64,000 nucleotides of DNA from Aspergillus flavus (lineage: Eukaryota > Ascomycota > Eurotiomycetes > Eurotiales > Aspergillaceae), in NCBI RefSeq assembly GCF_009017415.1, contig NC_092405.1, positions 1,054,001 to 1,118,000 of the forward strand. The letters run 5' to 3'. The translations under genes and the position numbers were made by a program. Each line of letters opens with the position of its first letter. Positions within the stretch are counted from its first letter, which is position 1. Shown piece after piece: positions 1-10,549 of the stretch. The notes beneath the pieces were generated by a model. That model had not been told where the DNA came from, searched no databases, and was given only the letters and a program-made list of their open reading frames with translations.

Positions 1-836
1 GTTCTTCCCACCGTCATTCTTCTTAATCTTGTCATCATCCAAGACAATCTTCCCATACACCTCGTCCCCTTCACGAAGATACTTAACCACAAGCAAATGT
101 GACGTGAGAAAGCAGTCCGAGTGACAACTGGTGAAGAAGCTCATTACTTCGAAATCACGCTGGAAGAATTCCATTTCTGTAAAGGCGTAGTTATGTATCC
201 ACAGCTGGTCTTCCGCATTGCGGGTGTAATAAATCCACTGACGTTGGCGTGACCCAGGCAGAGGTTCGTACGCCAACCGCATAGTCTGGGTTCCAATGTT
301 TTCATGGACAGGACCCTCGACTAATGGCAAAGGAGATCTGGGACCATTCCCTCCATATCCCACGTCGACCAGGTATCTTTGCTGGCCGAGGGTGACAATG
401 TTCACAGAATGCTCCCTTAATACGTATCAATATGTATCCAAATACAAGTAAATTGGAAAATCTCACCAGCCGGACCAGCCCGCTGATTTCCCATCGCCAA
501 CTCGAAAGAGCCGTGCGCCGGCGAGGTAGACCTCAAATCCCAGAAACAGAAGGACATGGTGGAACAATATATTGTTTTCCATGCAGTAACCACCGCGACG
601 TCTCTGGGCAAGCTTTTTGTGTAGCTCAGCCACATCTAACGAGACCTTCACACTTTTCGCATAATGAAGGGACAGGTTTTCGTAAGGTATTGCTGAAACG
701 TGATACCCTTGAAGCCTGGACAGGAAAGAGAGGTCTAATGCGGGGTCCCGATCCGATGGTATGCTTTTGGTAGCTGGATGCGCTAGAAGTATGCGTCAAC
801 CTGTTCGCCCATGAGGGCTGAAGAGATGGATGTCAT
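1..836 (-). pseudogene. Arylamine N-acetyltransferase (NAT), partial, in-frame stop
   Basis: This enzyme family transfers acetyl or acyl groups from CoA to arylamines in the cytosol. Reading leftwards, exon 1 is 836..467, a 51-nt GT-AG intron is 466..416, and exon 2 runs from 415 off the left edge, so the C-terminus is missing. All three catalytic residues of the family are visible: Cys in RGGYCMENN, His in WEHSVNIV and Asp in DVGYGGNGP. IPYENLSLHY is also typical of NATs. The only good start, ATG at 836..834, is in frame, but codon 18 is TAG (785..783), between EQVDAYF and RIQLPK. No Met lies between that stop and the catalytic Cys, so re-initiation could not rescue activity. I call it a probable pseudogene. 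A sequencing error, or a hidden upstream exon using the TAG as an AG acceptor, is possible. CAG to TAG is one plausible origin. Confidence 0.72.
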
Positions 837-1074
837 ACTTATTCTGTATGAAATCAAATTTGGTCAGGTGAACATTTCTGTTTCGCAGAAAGAGGCAATT
901 TATGTGTAGTTCAATAGTCTAATCTAGTTGATGCCGGTCTAGCCTTGATGGAGATTGTGGGGATCGAGACTCTGCCATAATTGGGTACTATCAGATCCGA
1001 GCGTTGATCTTGCAGAATTGAGATGAGGGGTGCTAATGGCCGAGATCAGTATCCCTCAATTTATTTATACTTTT

Positions 1075-1147
1075 ATATTTTTCCTTTCCTTTCCTTTCTT
1101 TTATTTTATTTTCTTCTTCTTCTTCTTCTTCTTCTTCTTCTTCTTCT
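1075..1147 (+). repeat. Pyrimidine tract with (TTC)n microsatellite
   Basis: A C/T-only run contains about ten TTC units at roughly 1110-1147. It lies about 110 bp upstream of the TCTP-like ATG at 1257, where pyrimidine-rich tracts are common in fungal promoters. It generates spurious low-complexity ORFs of poly-Phe or poly-Leu. Confidence 0.85.
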
Positions 1148-1256
1148 GTTCCCCAGATTTTGGACGGTACATGCTCTGTTTTGCGTTCCACCGAACAATA
1201 TCCTTTTCAAATCCCCGTTGGCCAACTCCGCCGAAACTGTCTACGCTGTGTTCATC

Positions 1257-1903
1257 ATGCGTACCTTTATTGTAAGTTCACCACATGTTCGAATCTTGAA
1301 GAACCGCTAACCAATAACGTGGAGGATGTCATCTCCGGTGACGAGGTTTTGTCGGACAAGTACACTATAAAAGAAGTGGATGATATTGCCTACGAAGTAG
1401 ACTGCAAATTGATAGAATTCCAAAAACCCTCAGATGATGGTGCATATCCACCATTCTATCCTTACAAACAAACTTTCAACGCAGTTCTTAGATATAGAAT
1501 ATGATAACTGCCGAGGGAGCGCCCAACAAGACCTCCTCTGAAATTGATGTTGTGCATGAGTTCGCCCTACACCAAACCAATTTCGACCAAAAAAGTTATT
1601 ATGAACACTTAAAGCGTATGCCCCCTTTATCAGTGCTGGCGCGAAAAAACTAACGGCGTCACAGGTTACGCGGCTGCTATCGAGAAGCATCTCTCTATAA
1701 CAAACCCCGGCAGAGTCCCAGCGTTTAAAAAAGCCTTCAAGGAGTATGTGACCAAAATGATGCACCATTGGGGATCCTTGCAGTGTTATGTTGGGCCGAG
1801 TTTGGACCCCAACGGTATGGTTGCTATTCTTAATTACCGCGAGGATGGCGTCACTCCATATTTTAACTTCTAGAAGGATGGACTGCGCGCAGAAAATCGA
1901 TAA
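1257..1903 (+). pseudogene. TCTP (translationally controlled tumour protein)-like, degenerate
   Basis: TCTP is a small conserved eukaryotic protein of about 170 residues, linked to growth and translation control. ATG at 1257 is followed by a 53-nt intron (1272-1324), then codons reading DVISGDEVLSD and EVDDIAYEVDCK, the TCTP signature 1 region. Downstream, another frame reads TAEGAPNKTSSEIDVVHEF and NFDQKSYYEHLK. A 49-nt intron (1616-1664, with a perfect CTAAC branch) joins this to NPGRVPAFKK and PNGMVAILNYREDG, the TCTP signature 2 region. Two lesions are seen. A frame change is needed near 1440-1510, where no donor/acceptor pair I tried restores the frame. TAG at 1871-1873 replaces the Trp usually found before KDGL. 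I infer a decayed or diverged paralog, since TCTP is normally highly conserved. Unusual splicing around 1440-1500 is the alternative. Confidence 0.72.
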
Positions 1904-2659
1904 GAACAATTAACGAAAATGCACTATAAGAGACGACTTGAATTAGCTGCATGTATACTCTATCTAGGCTAACTAGTTACTGTTATCCGCTAACTATACG
2001 AAACAACTCAAAATTGATAATCAAGCAATGTAGCATAATTTGTCACAAATATCAATGATATTAAGTTGTCCTCAACAATGTTATACTGGGAGATGAGTGC
2101 ATGCTTTATCCACGATATGTATGCAGCCTGATGCTTCTTTCAGGTAGAAGAAAGAGTTACAGTCATCCTACCAGATATTGCTACAGTAGTCACAATCTCA
2201 TACTTTGTTAACATACGAGAATCCTTCACGTCCCTATTTCTGGAATGGAGCCGACAGGATAATTTTGCCCTTCGAGCCGTGGTGTGTTACATATAGTAGT
2301 TAGGATACCTCGTTTCTATCGATCAAATCTTGGCCTCGGCTTTTAAGGGCCTTATAGTATTATATAGTTATGGTACATATTTTATAGATGATTTGTATCT
2401 CATCCAAATGACCAAGTCGCGGAGGAGTCGTGTTTCTTTTGATCTCTTTTAATAGTATCCTCACGTCTTTTCGAGAAAATCTTCTTTTCAATTCGTAACT
2501 CCTCGAGTACTCCGTACTCTGTGCCCGATGTAGATCGGGGCGTGATTACTAATCACATAAGCCTTGAAAGGAGTGGCATGTCCACAAGTGGAAATTAGCT
2601 ATGTACTATTTACTTATGTACCACCCGATGAGATCTTCACATTTGAATTCTCAAGGCTT
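1904..2659. other. Intergenic, no gene recognised
   Basis: This A+T-rich spacer separates the TCTP relic and the 3' end of the threonine aldolase gene. No conserved coding motif was seen in any frame. It contains one copy of a TACTCCGTA-type motif near 2508-2520 that recurs in other spacers of this window. Confidence 0.6.
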
Positions 2660-4015
2660 CTACCTGCTACCGTACGGTAAACTTTTATCTGTGCTACGTT
2701 GATAGTTCCCACTCATAGCCAATTCAAACACCTCCCCTAGACGCGCAATGGCCTCCTCCGATACCTCTGGGAACGAGTCAGTGTCCGCTGCAAGGATAAT
2801 CCTAAGCAACCCGTAGAATGAGGGGTACGTACGGTAGTGGATAACAATCCGATTGCCCAGCAGCTTCAGCCCCTTTTCCTTTCCTATCTCTCCCAAGTCA
2901 TTGGGTCCCAGCCCAGCCGCGTCAAGGTCCAGCCACACCATGTTAGTCTCTGTTGGCTGTGACAGCTTGCCGCCTAGGTTTTGCCACATCTCCGTGACTT
3001 TCTTTGCCTTAGTATGCGTTTCCCGGAGCTTTCCATCCTGACCATGAGGGTCTGTGCCAAAGGTCTCATCGAGAGCCACCCGGGCTGCGGCAGCGAGTAC
3101 CCCTGCTTGTCGGACACCACCTCCAATAGCTTTGCGGAACCACCTAGCTTTCTTAATAAACTCCCTGGACCCAACAATAATACTACCAATAGGCGCTCCG
3201 AGACCCTTGGAGAAACACAAGCTCACGCTGTCAAACAAACTGGCATACTCCGGTAAACTACCGGCCCCGGACACTACCGCTTCCCAGAGCCTTGCCCCGT
3301 CCAAATGCACCTTGATTCCGTTCGCATGCGCCCATTCTGTAATCCTACGAGCCTCCGCGAGCGGTAAAACCCTGCCGTCTAAGGTGTTTTCCAGACTGAT
3401 CAGCTTCGTGGGACAATGGTGGATGTCGTCGTCAAGCACTGCATATTTCTGGATATCCTCCAGGGTGAGATAGCTGCCATTTTTGGCATCGATGGGTTGG
3501 ACCGTCGCACCGGTCAACGAACTGACTCCTCCCGCTTCGTGGCAGACGATATGGGAACGGCGATCGCATATCACGGAATAAGGCGGCTGCACGAGGTGAG
3601 TTCGAATCGCGACCTGGTTACCCATTGTGCCGGACATGACGAGCAATGCATCTTCGTGGTTGGTGCGTTGGGCTACATAGGCCTGGAGGTCGTTTGTCAC
3701 CGGGTCTTCACAGAAGACATCGTCAAGGAGCGTTGTTTGAGTGATCGCTTCGAGCATTGATATGGTCGGTTTGGTCATTGTGTCGCCTTTTGTTCACTAT
3801 ATTTTAGCATATTTTACCAGACATATAATTGACATAGTCTCACTTCTCAGGTCAAACTCCGCCGCCCCAACACCTTGCCAGGTGTTGGCCTTGTTATTTG
3901 AAGCTGTCGATAAGCTCGCCATAATGAATCTTTGGCCGTATGCGACCCTTTGGACAGATAATGCCGACCGAAGCAAAGGTGGTGGTCGAATGAGTGAGCG
4001 AAAGAATGGCCGCAT
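2660..4015 (-). CDS. L-threonine aldolase (PLP-dependent)
   Basis: The enzyme cleaves threonine or allo-threonine to glycine and acetaldehyde. Exon 1 is 4015..3844, a 57-nt intron is 3843..3787, and exon 2 is 3786..2660. Splicing restores the family start FDLRSDTMTKPT, which is split across the intron. LCFSKGLGAPIGS carries the Schiff-base lysine, and HLDGARLWEA and ENTLDGRVLP are other family motifs. The C-terminal half is complete. Two in-frame starts exist. ATG 3922 gives a cytosolic protein beginning MASLSTASNN. ATG 4015 adds 31 residues with seven Arg, many Ser/Leu and no acidic residue, which looks like a mitochondrial presequence. I list the longer form. The gene is divergent from the Mis18-like gene, with 454 bp between the two start codons. 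Confidence 0.9.
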
Positions 4016-4469
4016 GAAGCCCGCTTACTGCTGACAATCCACAAAGCGTACAATGAAAGAGGGGTTCAACAAAGAAAGATTCGGGACGGATACCTGTATG
4101 GTTGTTCCTTTACCGAATAGAGGTATTCCGAGACAACGCATGCGGGGACCGTCGGAGGAATACCGCGTACGAACCCATACGGTAAAACGAATACCTAGTC
4201 GGACAATATGCCGGGGTAATTAATGGAGTAATAAGCGTTTTAGAATGACGACACTTGGAAACGCGTGCGGTTCTTATCGATAACCCGAATAGGACTAGAA
4301 GACCCGCCGACGTGTCCCCGGTTGTGGCTGAGTCAGCAGTCGAGATCCCTCTGGACTTTTGCAGCGTGGGAGAGGCTTTCAACGTCCTCGCATAGTCCCT
4401 CCAACCCTTCTGCAGGTGGCGTACGGCACATCGGACGCCATTTTGTGGGATTTGGGATCCATTTTCACC
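4016..4469. promoter_or_regulatory. Bidirectional promoter, threonine aldolase / Mis18-like gene
   Basis: This 454-bp spacer lies between two divergent start codons and must hold both promoters. I did not identify a specific factor site. Small ORFs here have no recognisable motif. Confidence 0.55.
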
Positions 4470-6260
4470 ATGGATTTATCGAAATTGACTCGCCCGGCCA
4501 TCCTGTGCCAGTGTTTGCGCTGTTCGAGCTCCCTGGCCGCACTGGAGAATGAATGGGCCAAGATTTCCAACTCTTATTCCGTCGCAGCAGGATGGCTGAG
4601 CGTCGAACTTCACCGCATCTCAATCTCGCCAGAAAAGAAACAAGTACCGCAATCATCAGACCTGAGTATACTCCGCGGACGCATCTTGCAAGAGATCGCC
4701 TGCAAGCTCTGTCAGCAGAAATTAGGCGTATTATGTTCGCTAGATAACGGGTAAGTCGGAGTAACACCGAATGAACAAGAGGGATCATCGGCGCATGCAT
4801 GGAAACTAACGATACCAAGTCCTAATGTCTTCTGGAAGCTATCAAAGGTCTCGTTCCGGGAAATCGTGACCATGCGCACGGTAGAACCTTCGTTCAAAGA
4901 TGGACTACTCGAGCGCCTGATCCACCCGCCTCAAAAGGAATCGACCCGACGAGACAGGACGTCCGTCCAGCCCGGAGCCTTGGTACCCGTCGGTTCATCC
5001 GAGATGGACCATTATACTACATCTGTGGAGCAGCAGATTCAGCACCATGGACTGAGCCTCGACCATATCTCAAGCTCCGTGAGCAACCTACACGACACCA
5101 TGTCCGAGCTGAAAGGCGCATTTACAGCGCTCCGTATCGAACTGAACGGCCCCGGCCGGTTCTCGGATTTAGGAAACACCATGAACAACGACTTCAACAT
5201 GATCACAACAGTCCTGAAGGAACTAAAATCCAAGTCAGAAGAGATCGAAAAGCTAAAGCTAGAAATCGAGGCATTGAAACTCAAAAACCGCTACATGGAA
5301 GAACAGAACGCAAAACAGCAACAGCAAACCTCAACCCTAGCGATTCCCGGCCCACTCCCAGAAGTCCGCAGCCCAGGATTGCTTCAAGCAGGCAGGAAGC
5401 GTCCATGGCCGGACTCCTGGCCCAGCGGCCGCACGCAACCGATCGCCGACTCATTCGACGATGGCGACGAAGAAGATAGCATCGACTTCTCTCTGGAAGA
5501 CCCACATATGCCCCCAGTCAGGATCCCTTTAAAGGGGCCCGAGACCGACGCAATGATGGACACACCGCATGAGCCAACAGCGCCAGGATCTCCGAACTTC
5601 CGAGTCCAAGTCAATCAGTCAAGACACCAAAGTCCGCAATGGGGTACCCCGGAACTCCGCGCCAGCGTAGAACAACATACTATGTCCAAACGTCCCCGTA
5701 TATCTCAGGCTCCTGAGAAGCCACCATCCGGGGGGGAGTCGGACAAAAGAAGGCCAGGACGGCCACGCAAATCCATAAGCCAAGCCCCGAAGCCGGATTT
5801 CTCTCAGACTCAGACCCCGAGACCAACGCCGTTAAGTGAGCAAAACCTCAACGTCAGTAGCAGCGGTCAGAAAGAGAACGCACCCCCCAGCACCAGTCCC
5901 AGCCAACGCCAAAACGGAGCTGAAACCCGTCCGGGTCGTTCCCGAAGTTTGCGCAGTCGGTCGCGGCCGCCAACCCGGCATTCAACGGGTCTTAATAATA
6001 GCTTTTCTGAGCAGGACCAGACACAGACATCGGCGAGTAGCCAAAGGGAAACTCCGCGCGGTGCAGATGATCCGGTGTCTTTTGATCAAGAGACAGGGTC
6101 AGGGAAGGAAAACCCGCCGGGAAAGAACAATGGTGCTCATACTGATGATTGGAATAAACGTGAAGCGCAAGAAAAACGAAAGGCACAGGTTGCCGCACGC
6201 GATATGATGGCACGCTTAGCCATGCAGCGCGAAGAGGCCATGGAAACGGAGGCCCGCTGA
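4470..6260 (+). CDS. Mis18-like (Yippee/Mis18 zinc fold) protein with coiled coil and AT-hook
   Basis: Exon 1 is 4470-4750, a 69-nt intron with an ACTAACG branch is 4751-4819, and exon 2 is 4820-6260, giving about 573 aa. The start is chosen from the strong ACCATGG context. The N-terminal 140 residues hold two CxxC pairs, CLRC and CKLC, about 70 residues apart, followed by a VFWKLSKVSF strand as in the Mis18/Yippee fold. Around residues 230-270 is a charged heptad-like segment (KSEEIEKLKLEIEALK), predicted coiled coil. The C-terminal half is disordered, Pro/Ser-rich and basic, with an AT-hook-type RRPGRPRKS. Known Mis18 proteins help load the centromeric histone CENP-A. That role here is inferred from domain order, not proven. 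Alternatively it is another Yippee-fold DNA-associated protein. Confidence 0.68.
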
Positions 6261-6639
6261 TTCAAAACTAGATTGAAATTCTATTCATGTATTATCCATT
6301 TACTTATTTACTCCCTTATTACCGTTTCCGTCTTAGTCGTTCACTCGCTGTTTTCCTTTTTGTCTTGGACTTCTAGACTCCTTTGGGTTTCTTATGTGAT
6401 GGTGTATAAAAAAAGTCGATTCTTCACGAGTACATGGAGCAGTGGAGCAGTGGCCGGGTTAAATTGGTCTATCTGAGATCTGGATATCTCAAAACTATTC
6501 AAGAATTATTTGATTTAATTGCAATCTAATTTATTTATTTATTTAATTATTTATTTTTTCACTTCGTGCTGTACAGGGATATCTACGCTATATCAGTAGC
6601 TCACAGTATATCCAAACCAGGATCAAGCCTACATAGAAT
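6261..6639. other. Convergent 3' spacer with TTTA-rich tract
   Basis: This 379-bp spacer lies between the ends of two convergent genes. It is A+T-rich, with a TTTATTTA-type run near 6520-6555. No coding or RNA feature was recognised. It presumably carries both 3' UTRs. Confidence 0.6.
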
Positions 6640-8859
6640 CTATTTGACACACATGAAACCGCAGCCTTCTCGGGCTCTCTCACAAGCTCTTTTCAAGGCT
6701 TGTTCCTCAGTATCCGTCCATTTGACGGACAGCTCGTCCCATGGCTTCTTAGCATTGAACTCTTCCCGGAAGCGTTTGTGCATGGCCTGTAGCCTACTGA
6801 CCTCGCGCGGGTCTCCAGTACCTGAGTATACAATGAACAGTGTACACGGTGGAAGAGACTCATAAACTTGTTGGATATGAGAGACTGTACGAGATACTGT
6901 ATCAACGAGACTCTTCTGGGCAGTCTCCGAGGGAGCGGACGCAGGAGGGCCAGTCGGTGTGGTTTCTTCAGGGGGAGGTACTAGTGTCGTGGACTCATTC
7001 GCGTTATTGGGGTCTGGCATACGATTACACCAACCTCGATACATTTCTAGCTCTCGCATCCGTGCCCAGGTGAAATCAACGCCACCACCTGGGACCGAAG
7101 CGTTGCTGTCATCTCCGTTTACAACGGATGAGATTCCTTTCACAACATCCTCGTCATCGCTGCACCCGATTGCGACGGTCGCCTGCGATCCGAATCCACG
7201 CTCGGGGTTTCCCCAATCAACCACGGCTCCAGTGCGGCCTTCCCCTGTTGGGTTTGATTTGCCTGACCGTGTAGAACGTGCCAGGCGCTTGAAGATGCTT
7301 TCATTCTGGGCATCGCTTGTTCCCCAGCGCTCGCCCTTCTCACACTTTTGTTTCACCAGCTCAAGCACGGCGCGAGCATCTTCGATGGAGTCATGGCCAG
7401 TTTGGCCCTTCTGAATTTCCTTTCCGAGATACTTCTGAGTAAGCCACTTCAGGCTACACTTGAGAGGTGGGCCACGTGGGTGTGGGTAAATGAATGTAGT
7501 GTCGACAATAAAAGGATGAGTGAGCTTGAGAGCGTTTAAATCCGAATTCAGTGAATGGCCGACTAGGATAGTGTGCGGAGTAAGGATGGTGAGGAGTTTC
7601 TGCTGAATATCGGCTAGGGTAGTCGTGACAGGATCCAACATTTCTTTTGTGATCCCTGAGAACCGGGTAAGGTAATCAATGACCGGTAGCTGCGGCTTCA
7701 CGAGCTCATCTAGTACGACTTCGCCGTCCCAGCCAACCAAGCTTATACGCGTGAGCTCGGATTTTCCGCCTTCCGTTATGCACATCTCACAGTCAAGGGC
7801 CAGTACATTACGCCCTGCTGTCATGCTTCCCTGCTGGATCTCAGCCTCGGGAACATCACCTTGCTCGAAGTTTGCGACATGGGTATCGACCCACCCGGCC
7901 TCCGCATCCTGACCAGCTCGTTTGCGACTTTGCATCAACTCAAATTTTTCATTGTCCGTCGTGAAAAGTGCCGGATGTAGAGCATACTCGTTTTCACGGA
8001 GATCCTCGAGAGAACTGATAAATGTGGTTATGGGAGTCCGCTTGGGAACGAAACTTTTATCCATCCGTGCCTGTTTGGGTCCCTTCTTGTGATTATCCTC
8101 CTTGTTCTTGGGAAGAGCGGACAACAAGATTGCTTGGAGCGGCGAATGAACTTTGTTATACTTCGAATCCCCGGGCGCTCTAACCGGCCAAACATGAGGA
8201 AACATATCTGCCAGCGGCTGTAACGAATCTGGAAGTTCATCGCGCGACAAGGGGCGAGGGTTAAACCGATGAGATCGGTCTTCGAGAGGCAATCCTTGCT
8301 TCCAACGATTAAACTCGGCCGTTTTAGGATCCTCTTCTTGTCCCTCGGCACCTGCAGTGTCGTTCTGATTCGTTTGCGAGCCTGACACATCCTCCGCAGG
8401 TGGTTGCAACGGAATTGTCCCATCAAACATGCCGATTTCCAGACCCGGCACCATCAATGCCACTACCTTTCTAACATGACCGGAGTGCTTGATGGAGATC
8501 CACTGCGGTGCGATGCCGTCCGCGAAACAGTAGAGCAAAAGGCCCTGCAAATCTGCGATCCGAATAGAGGATTGTAGTCGCCCATCGACGTAGGTAAGAA
8601 CTGGATATTTGGTCTTCTCTCCGTCCACACGCTTCTTCTTCGAAGGTCTTTGTGCCGGCATATCACCCTTGTCCTTTGGTGTATCGTCCAACTGCATAGC
8701 TGTAGTAGGATCACTTTCCTCGGAAGGCTTGGAGCCGCGGAGTAGAGACAATGTTTGCGCTACGCCAAAGCCATTGCTGGCATTTGACGTGTCATTGACC
8801 GGGGGTTCGTCGTCTGAGTAACCGGCCTCAGTGCGCTTGCGCTTCTTCATTCCTGTCAT
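6640..8859 (-). CDS. REX1: REX1/Rnh70-type RNA exonuclease (DEDDh)
   Basis: This is a nuclear 3'-5' exonuclease of the REX1 family, which trims 5S rRNA, tRNA and other small RNA 3' ends in yeast. It is one 739-aa exon. The start is placed at ATG 8859 (MTGMKKRKRT), because the frame further upstream has only GTG. The basic MKKRKR start and a later SKKKR are plausible nuclear localisation signals. The exonuclease domain lies near residues 350-510. ALDCEM supplies Asp and Glu, GHSLNSDLNALK a further Asp, and HDSIEDARA the catalytic His and the last Asp. LKCSLKWLTQKYL is typical of the REX1 branch. The N-terminal 350 residues and C-terminal tail are less conserved and acidic or disordered in part. 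No break was seen. Confidence 0.9.
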   Translation of the reverse strand: MTGMKKRKRTEAGYSDDEPPVNDTSNASNGFGVAQTLSLLRGSKPSEESDPTTAMQLDDTPKDKGDMPAQRPSKKKRVDGEKTKYPVLTYVDGRLQSSIRIADLQGLLLYCFADGIAPQWISIKHSGHVRKVVALMVPGLEIGMFDGTIPLQPPAEDVSGSQTNQNDTAGAEGQEEDPKTAEFNRWKQGLPLEDRSHRFNPRPLSRDELPDSLQPLADMFPHVWPVRAPGDSKYNKVHSPLQAILLSALPKNKEDNHKKGPKQARMDKSFVPKRTPITTFISSLEDLRENEYALHPALFTTDNEKFELMQSRKRAGQDAEAGWVDTHVANFEQGDVPEAEIQQGSMTAGRNVLALDCEMCITEGGKSELTRISLVGWDGEVVLDELVKPQLPVIDYLTRFSGITKEMLDPVTTTLADIQQKLLTILTPHTILVGHSLNSDLNALKLTHPFIVDTTFIYPHPRGPPLKCSLKWLTQKYLGKEIQKGQTGHDSIEDARAVLELVKQKCEKGERWGTSDAQNESIFKRLARSTRSGKSNPTGEGRTGAVVDWGNPERGFGSQATVAIGCSDDEDVVKGISSVVNGDDSNASVPGGGVDFTWARMRELEMYRGWCNRMPDPNNANESTTLVPPPEETTPTGPPASAPSETAQKSLVDTVSRTVSHIQQVYESLPPCTLFIVYSGTGDPREVSRLQAMHKRFREEFNAKKPWDELSVKWTDTEEQALKRACERAREGCGFMCVK

Positions 8860-9592
8860 GTTGAGACCGATAACGGCGAAAGGGTGTCGATCTTTAATGT
8901 CCGTTGCCAGCACGGCTGTTATGGCGAGGCTCTAACCAGCGGTGTCGTTCCTTTTCGCAAAGTTTTAGATGAGCTTGGCCAAATAATGGCCTACACTATG
9001 ATCGGTCTCTAGAGCTTGATAACTCCCGGATCGGGATTTATCAATCGACTTTTTGTATCACGTGCCGATAGTAGATCGACGTGCACTGATGACTCAGACG
9101 TAGCAATAACGCGATTATGTACAGCTGAATTAATTTTATGCATATTTTCGACGTGCCGCCGCTTTTTGAGGGCAGCACATGAGAGGTCCCTGAGTACACC
9201 CACTGATTGCTCACTGAGCATATATCTATTACCCCAGCCGCTCCTGGATACCTGTAGCAAGCTCCTTCTTACTCCATATCACCTCTCACATGGCTATGAA
9301 AAGGTAACATATATACGTACAGACTAGAGCTTCACAATTTATATAGCGAAGGATATCATTTTCGTCAGGGTATTACAAAGATAACGACCAAATAACTTAA
9401 TTTAGGCACTACCTACAATAACTATTTCAAGCATGCTTTCCTCCAAAGCGAAGAGGAAATCCCGGCGATCCCATACAGTGAAGACACCCGTAGGACCCAG
9501 GCCCTAGTCCTAAGGCATCATGGCCGCTAAACCACACGAGCCGATTCTTGGACACCATGTAAAACATCTGTCAAAACCGACGTACCGTGTCC
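8860..9592. other. Intergenic, REX1 promoter and NmrA-like 3' flank
   Basis: A 733-bp spacer holds the REX1-type promoter at its left end and the NmrA-like gene's 3' side at its right. ORFs here have no recognisable motif. A weakly tRNA-like minus-strand segment near 9480-9560 was judged not to be a real tRNA. Confidence 0.55.
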
Positions 9593-10549
9593 TTACTCCT
9601 CCAAGAGGCTCTTCAACACATCAGCAGGGGTATGTTTTGGTGCAGCGAGCTCCAAAACTTCCTTACTGGTTGTAGACGCCGTGCACTGCCCTTCCCATGC
9701 TGTCTCGGGCGCGTGTTTGATAGACAAGATCACGTTCTTTGATTGATGAGTCGCCGCATACTGATGCTCATAAAGAAAGTCAATGAACGACACATCCTTA
9801 TAGATGACTTCCTCAACCTGGACGCCGATGTACTGCTCAACCATATCCACAATCTGTTTTCCAGTTATGTCCTCTGGCCCGTTCAGAACATATCTGGCCT
9901 TGTTGTGCACGGTAGGATTGCCGTCGGACAAGAGATGAGCTGCAAAGACTCCGACTTCAGTGGGGTCGATGATGCCCACCGGCGCATCCTTTGAAGCCAC
10001 CAATCTCAGTGGATCCTGCTTTCCGGTTTTGCGGTATTGTTTAATCAATTCTGCAGCAGTAGAAAGATAAAGTGGTGAAAAAACATTCGGCTGAAGCGAA
10101 GTCCATTGCAAGCCAGCAAATTCCGGCGAGCTCAGGAGTGTCTCGATGGCCCAATACGTGCGTGCATAGTAAGCGTTGCAATCCGGTCGAACATTCGCAG
10201 CGGTGGTTGAGATACGCACAACATACTTGACACCAGCTCTGAGGGCGGAAAGGAAAAAGGTGGATTCTTCGGCGAATTGATTCGGTTCATTGTGTGAGGC
10301 AATAAATGCTCTAACCACTTGGTGTTCGCGGAGCCAGTCAGGCGTGATTTCCACCCAGTTTTTTACAATTACCTCAACACCAGACAGCTTAGCAAGCTGC
10401 TGAGCCACTGGGCTGTCCATAGAACGAGTGAGAGCAATAACCCGGTGACCAGACAACAGATGGCTAGTTTTCAGCAATTTTGGCAGGGTTTCAGCAACAC
10501 TTCGGCCGGTGTTGCCAGTCGCGCCAACAATAAGGATAGTAGGAGCCAT
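9593..10549 (-). CDS. NmrA-like NAD(P)-binding Rossmann protein
   Basis: This 318-aa single-exon protein belongs to the atypical short-chain dehydrogenase family (NmrA/isoflavone-reductase-like). ILIVGATGNTGRSV at residues 5-18 is the GxxGxxG dinucleotide-binding loop. ALTRS then follows the second strand. Later segments, including YVVRISTTAANV, LQPNVFSPLYL and IDPTEVGVFAA, match the NmrA-like pattern. The start is MAPTIL at 10549, because the in-frame extension upstream is not protein-like. Members are either NADPH-sensing regulators or small-molecule reductases. The sequence does not show which, and no substrate can be assigned. It is divergent from a decayed zinc-finger regulator, which may once have controlled it. 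Confidence 0.85.
   Translation of the reverse strand: MAPTILIVGATGNTGRSVAETLPKLLKTSHLLSGHRVIALTRSMDSPVAQQLAKLSGVEVIVKNWVEITPDWLREHQVVRAFIASHNEPNQFAEESTFFLSALRAGVKYVVRISTTAANVRPDCNAYYARTYWAIETLLSSPEFAGLQWTSLQPNVFSPLYLSTAAELIKQYRKTGKQDPLRLVASKDAPVGIIDPTEVGVFAAHLLSDGNPTVHNKARYVLNGPEDITGKQIVDMVEQYIGVQVEEVIYKDVSFIDFLYEHQYAATHQSKNVILSIKHAPETAWEGQCTASTTSKEVLELAAPKHTPADVLKSLLEE

Noticed and set aside
1075..1310. Poly-Phe/poly-Leu ORFs across the TTC tract
   Set aside because: Translation of a pyrimidine microsatellite, not a protein gene.
1430..1909. 159-codon minus-strand ORF
   Set aside because: Lies antisense to the TCTP-like exons, which carry recognisable protein signatures. The minus frame has none.
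9480..9560. tRNA-like minus-strand segment (GTGTGGTTTAGCGGCCATGAT resembling a tRNA-Pro 5' half)
   Set aside because: No T-arm GGTTCRANTCC, no 3' acceptor pairing and no good anticodon stem. Likely coincidence or a very old fragment.
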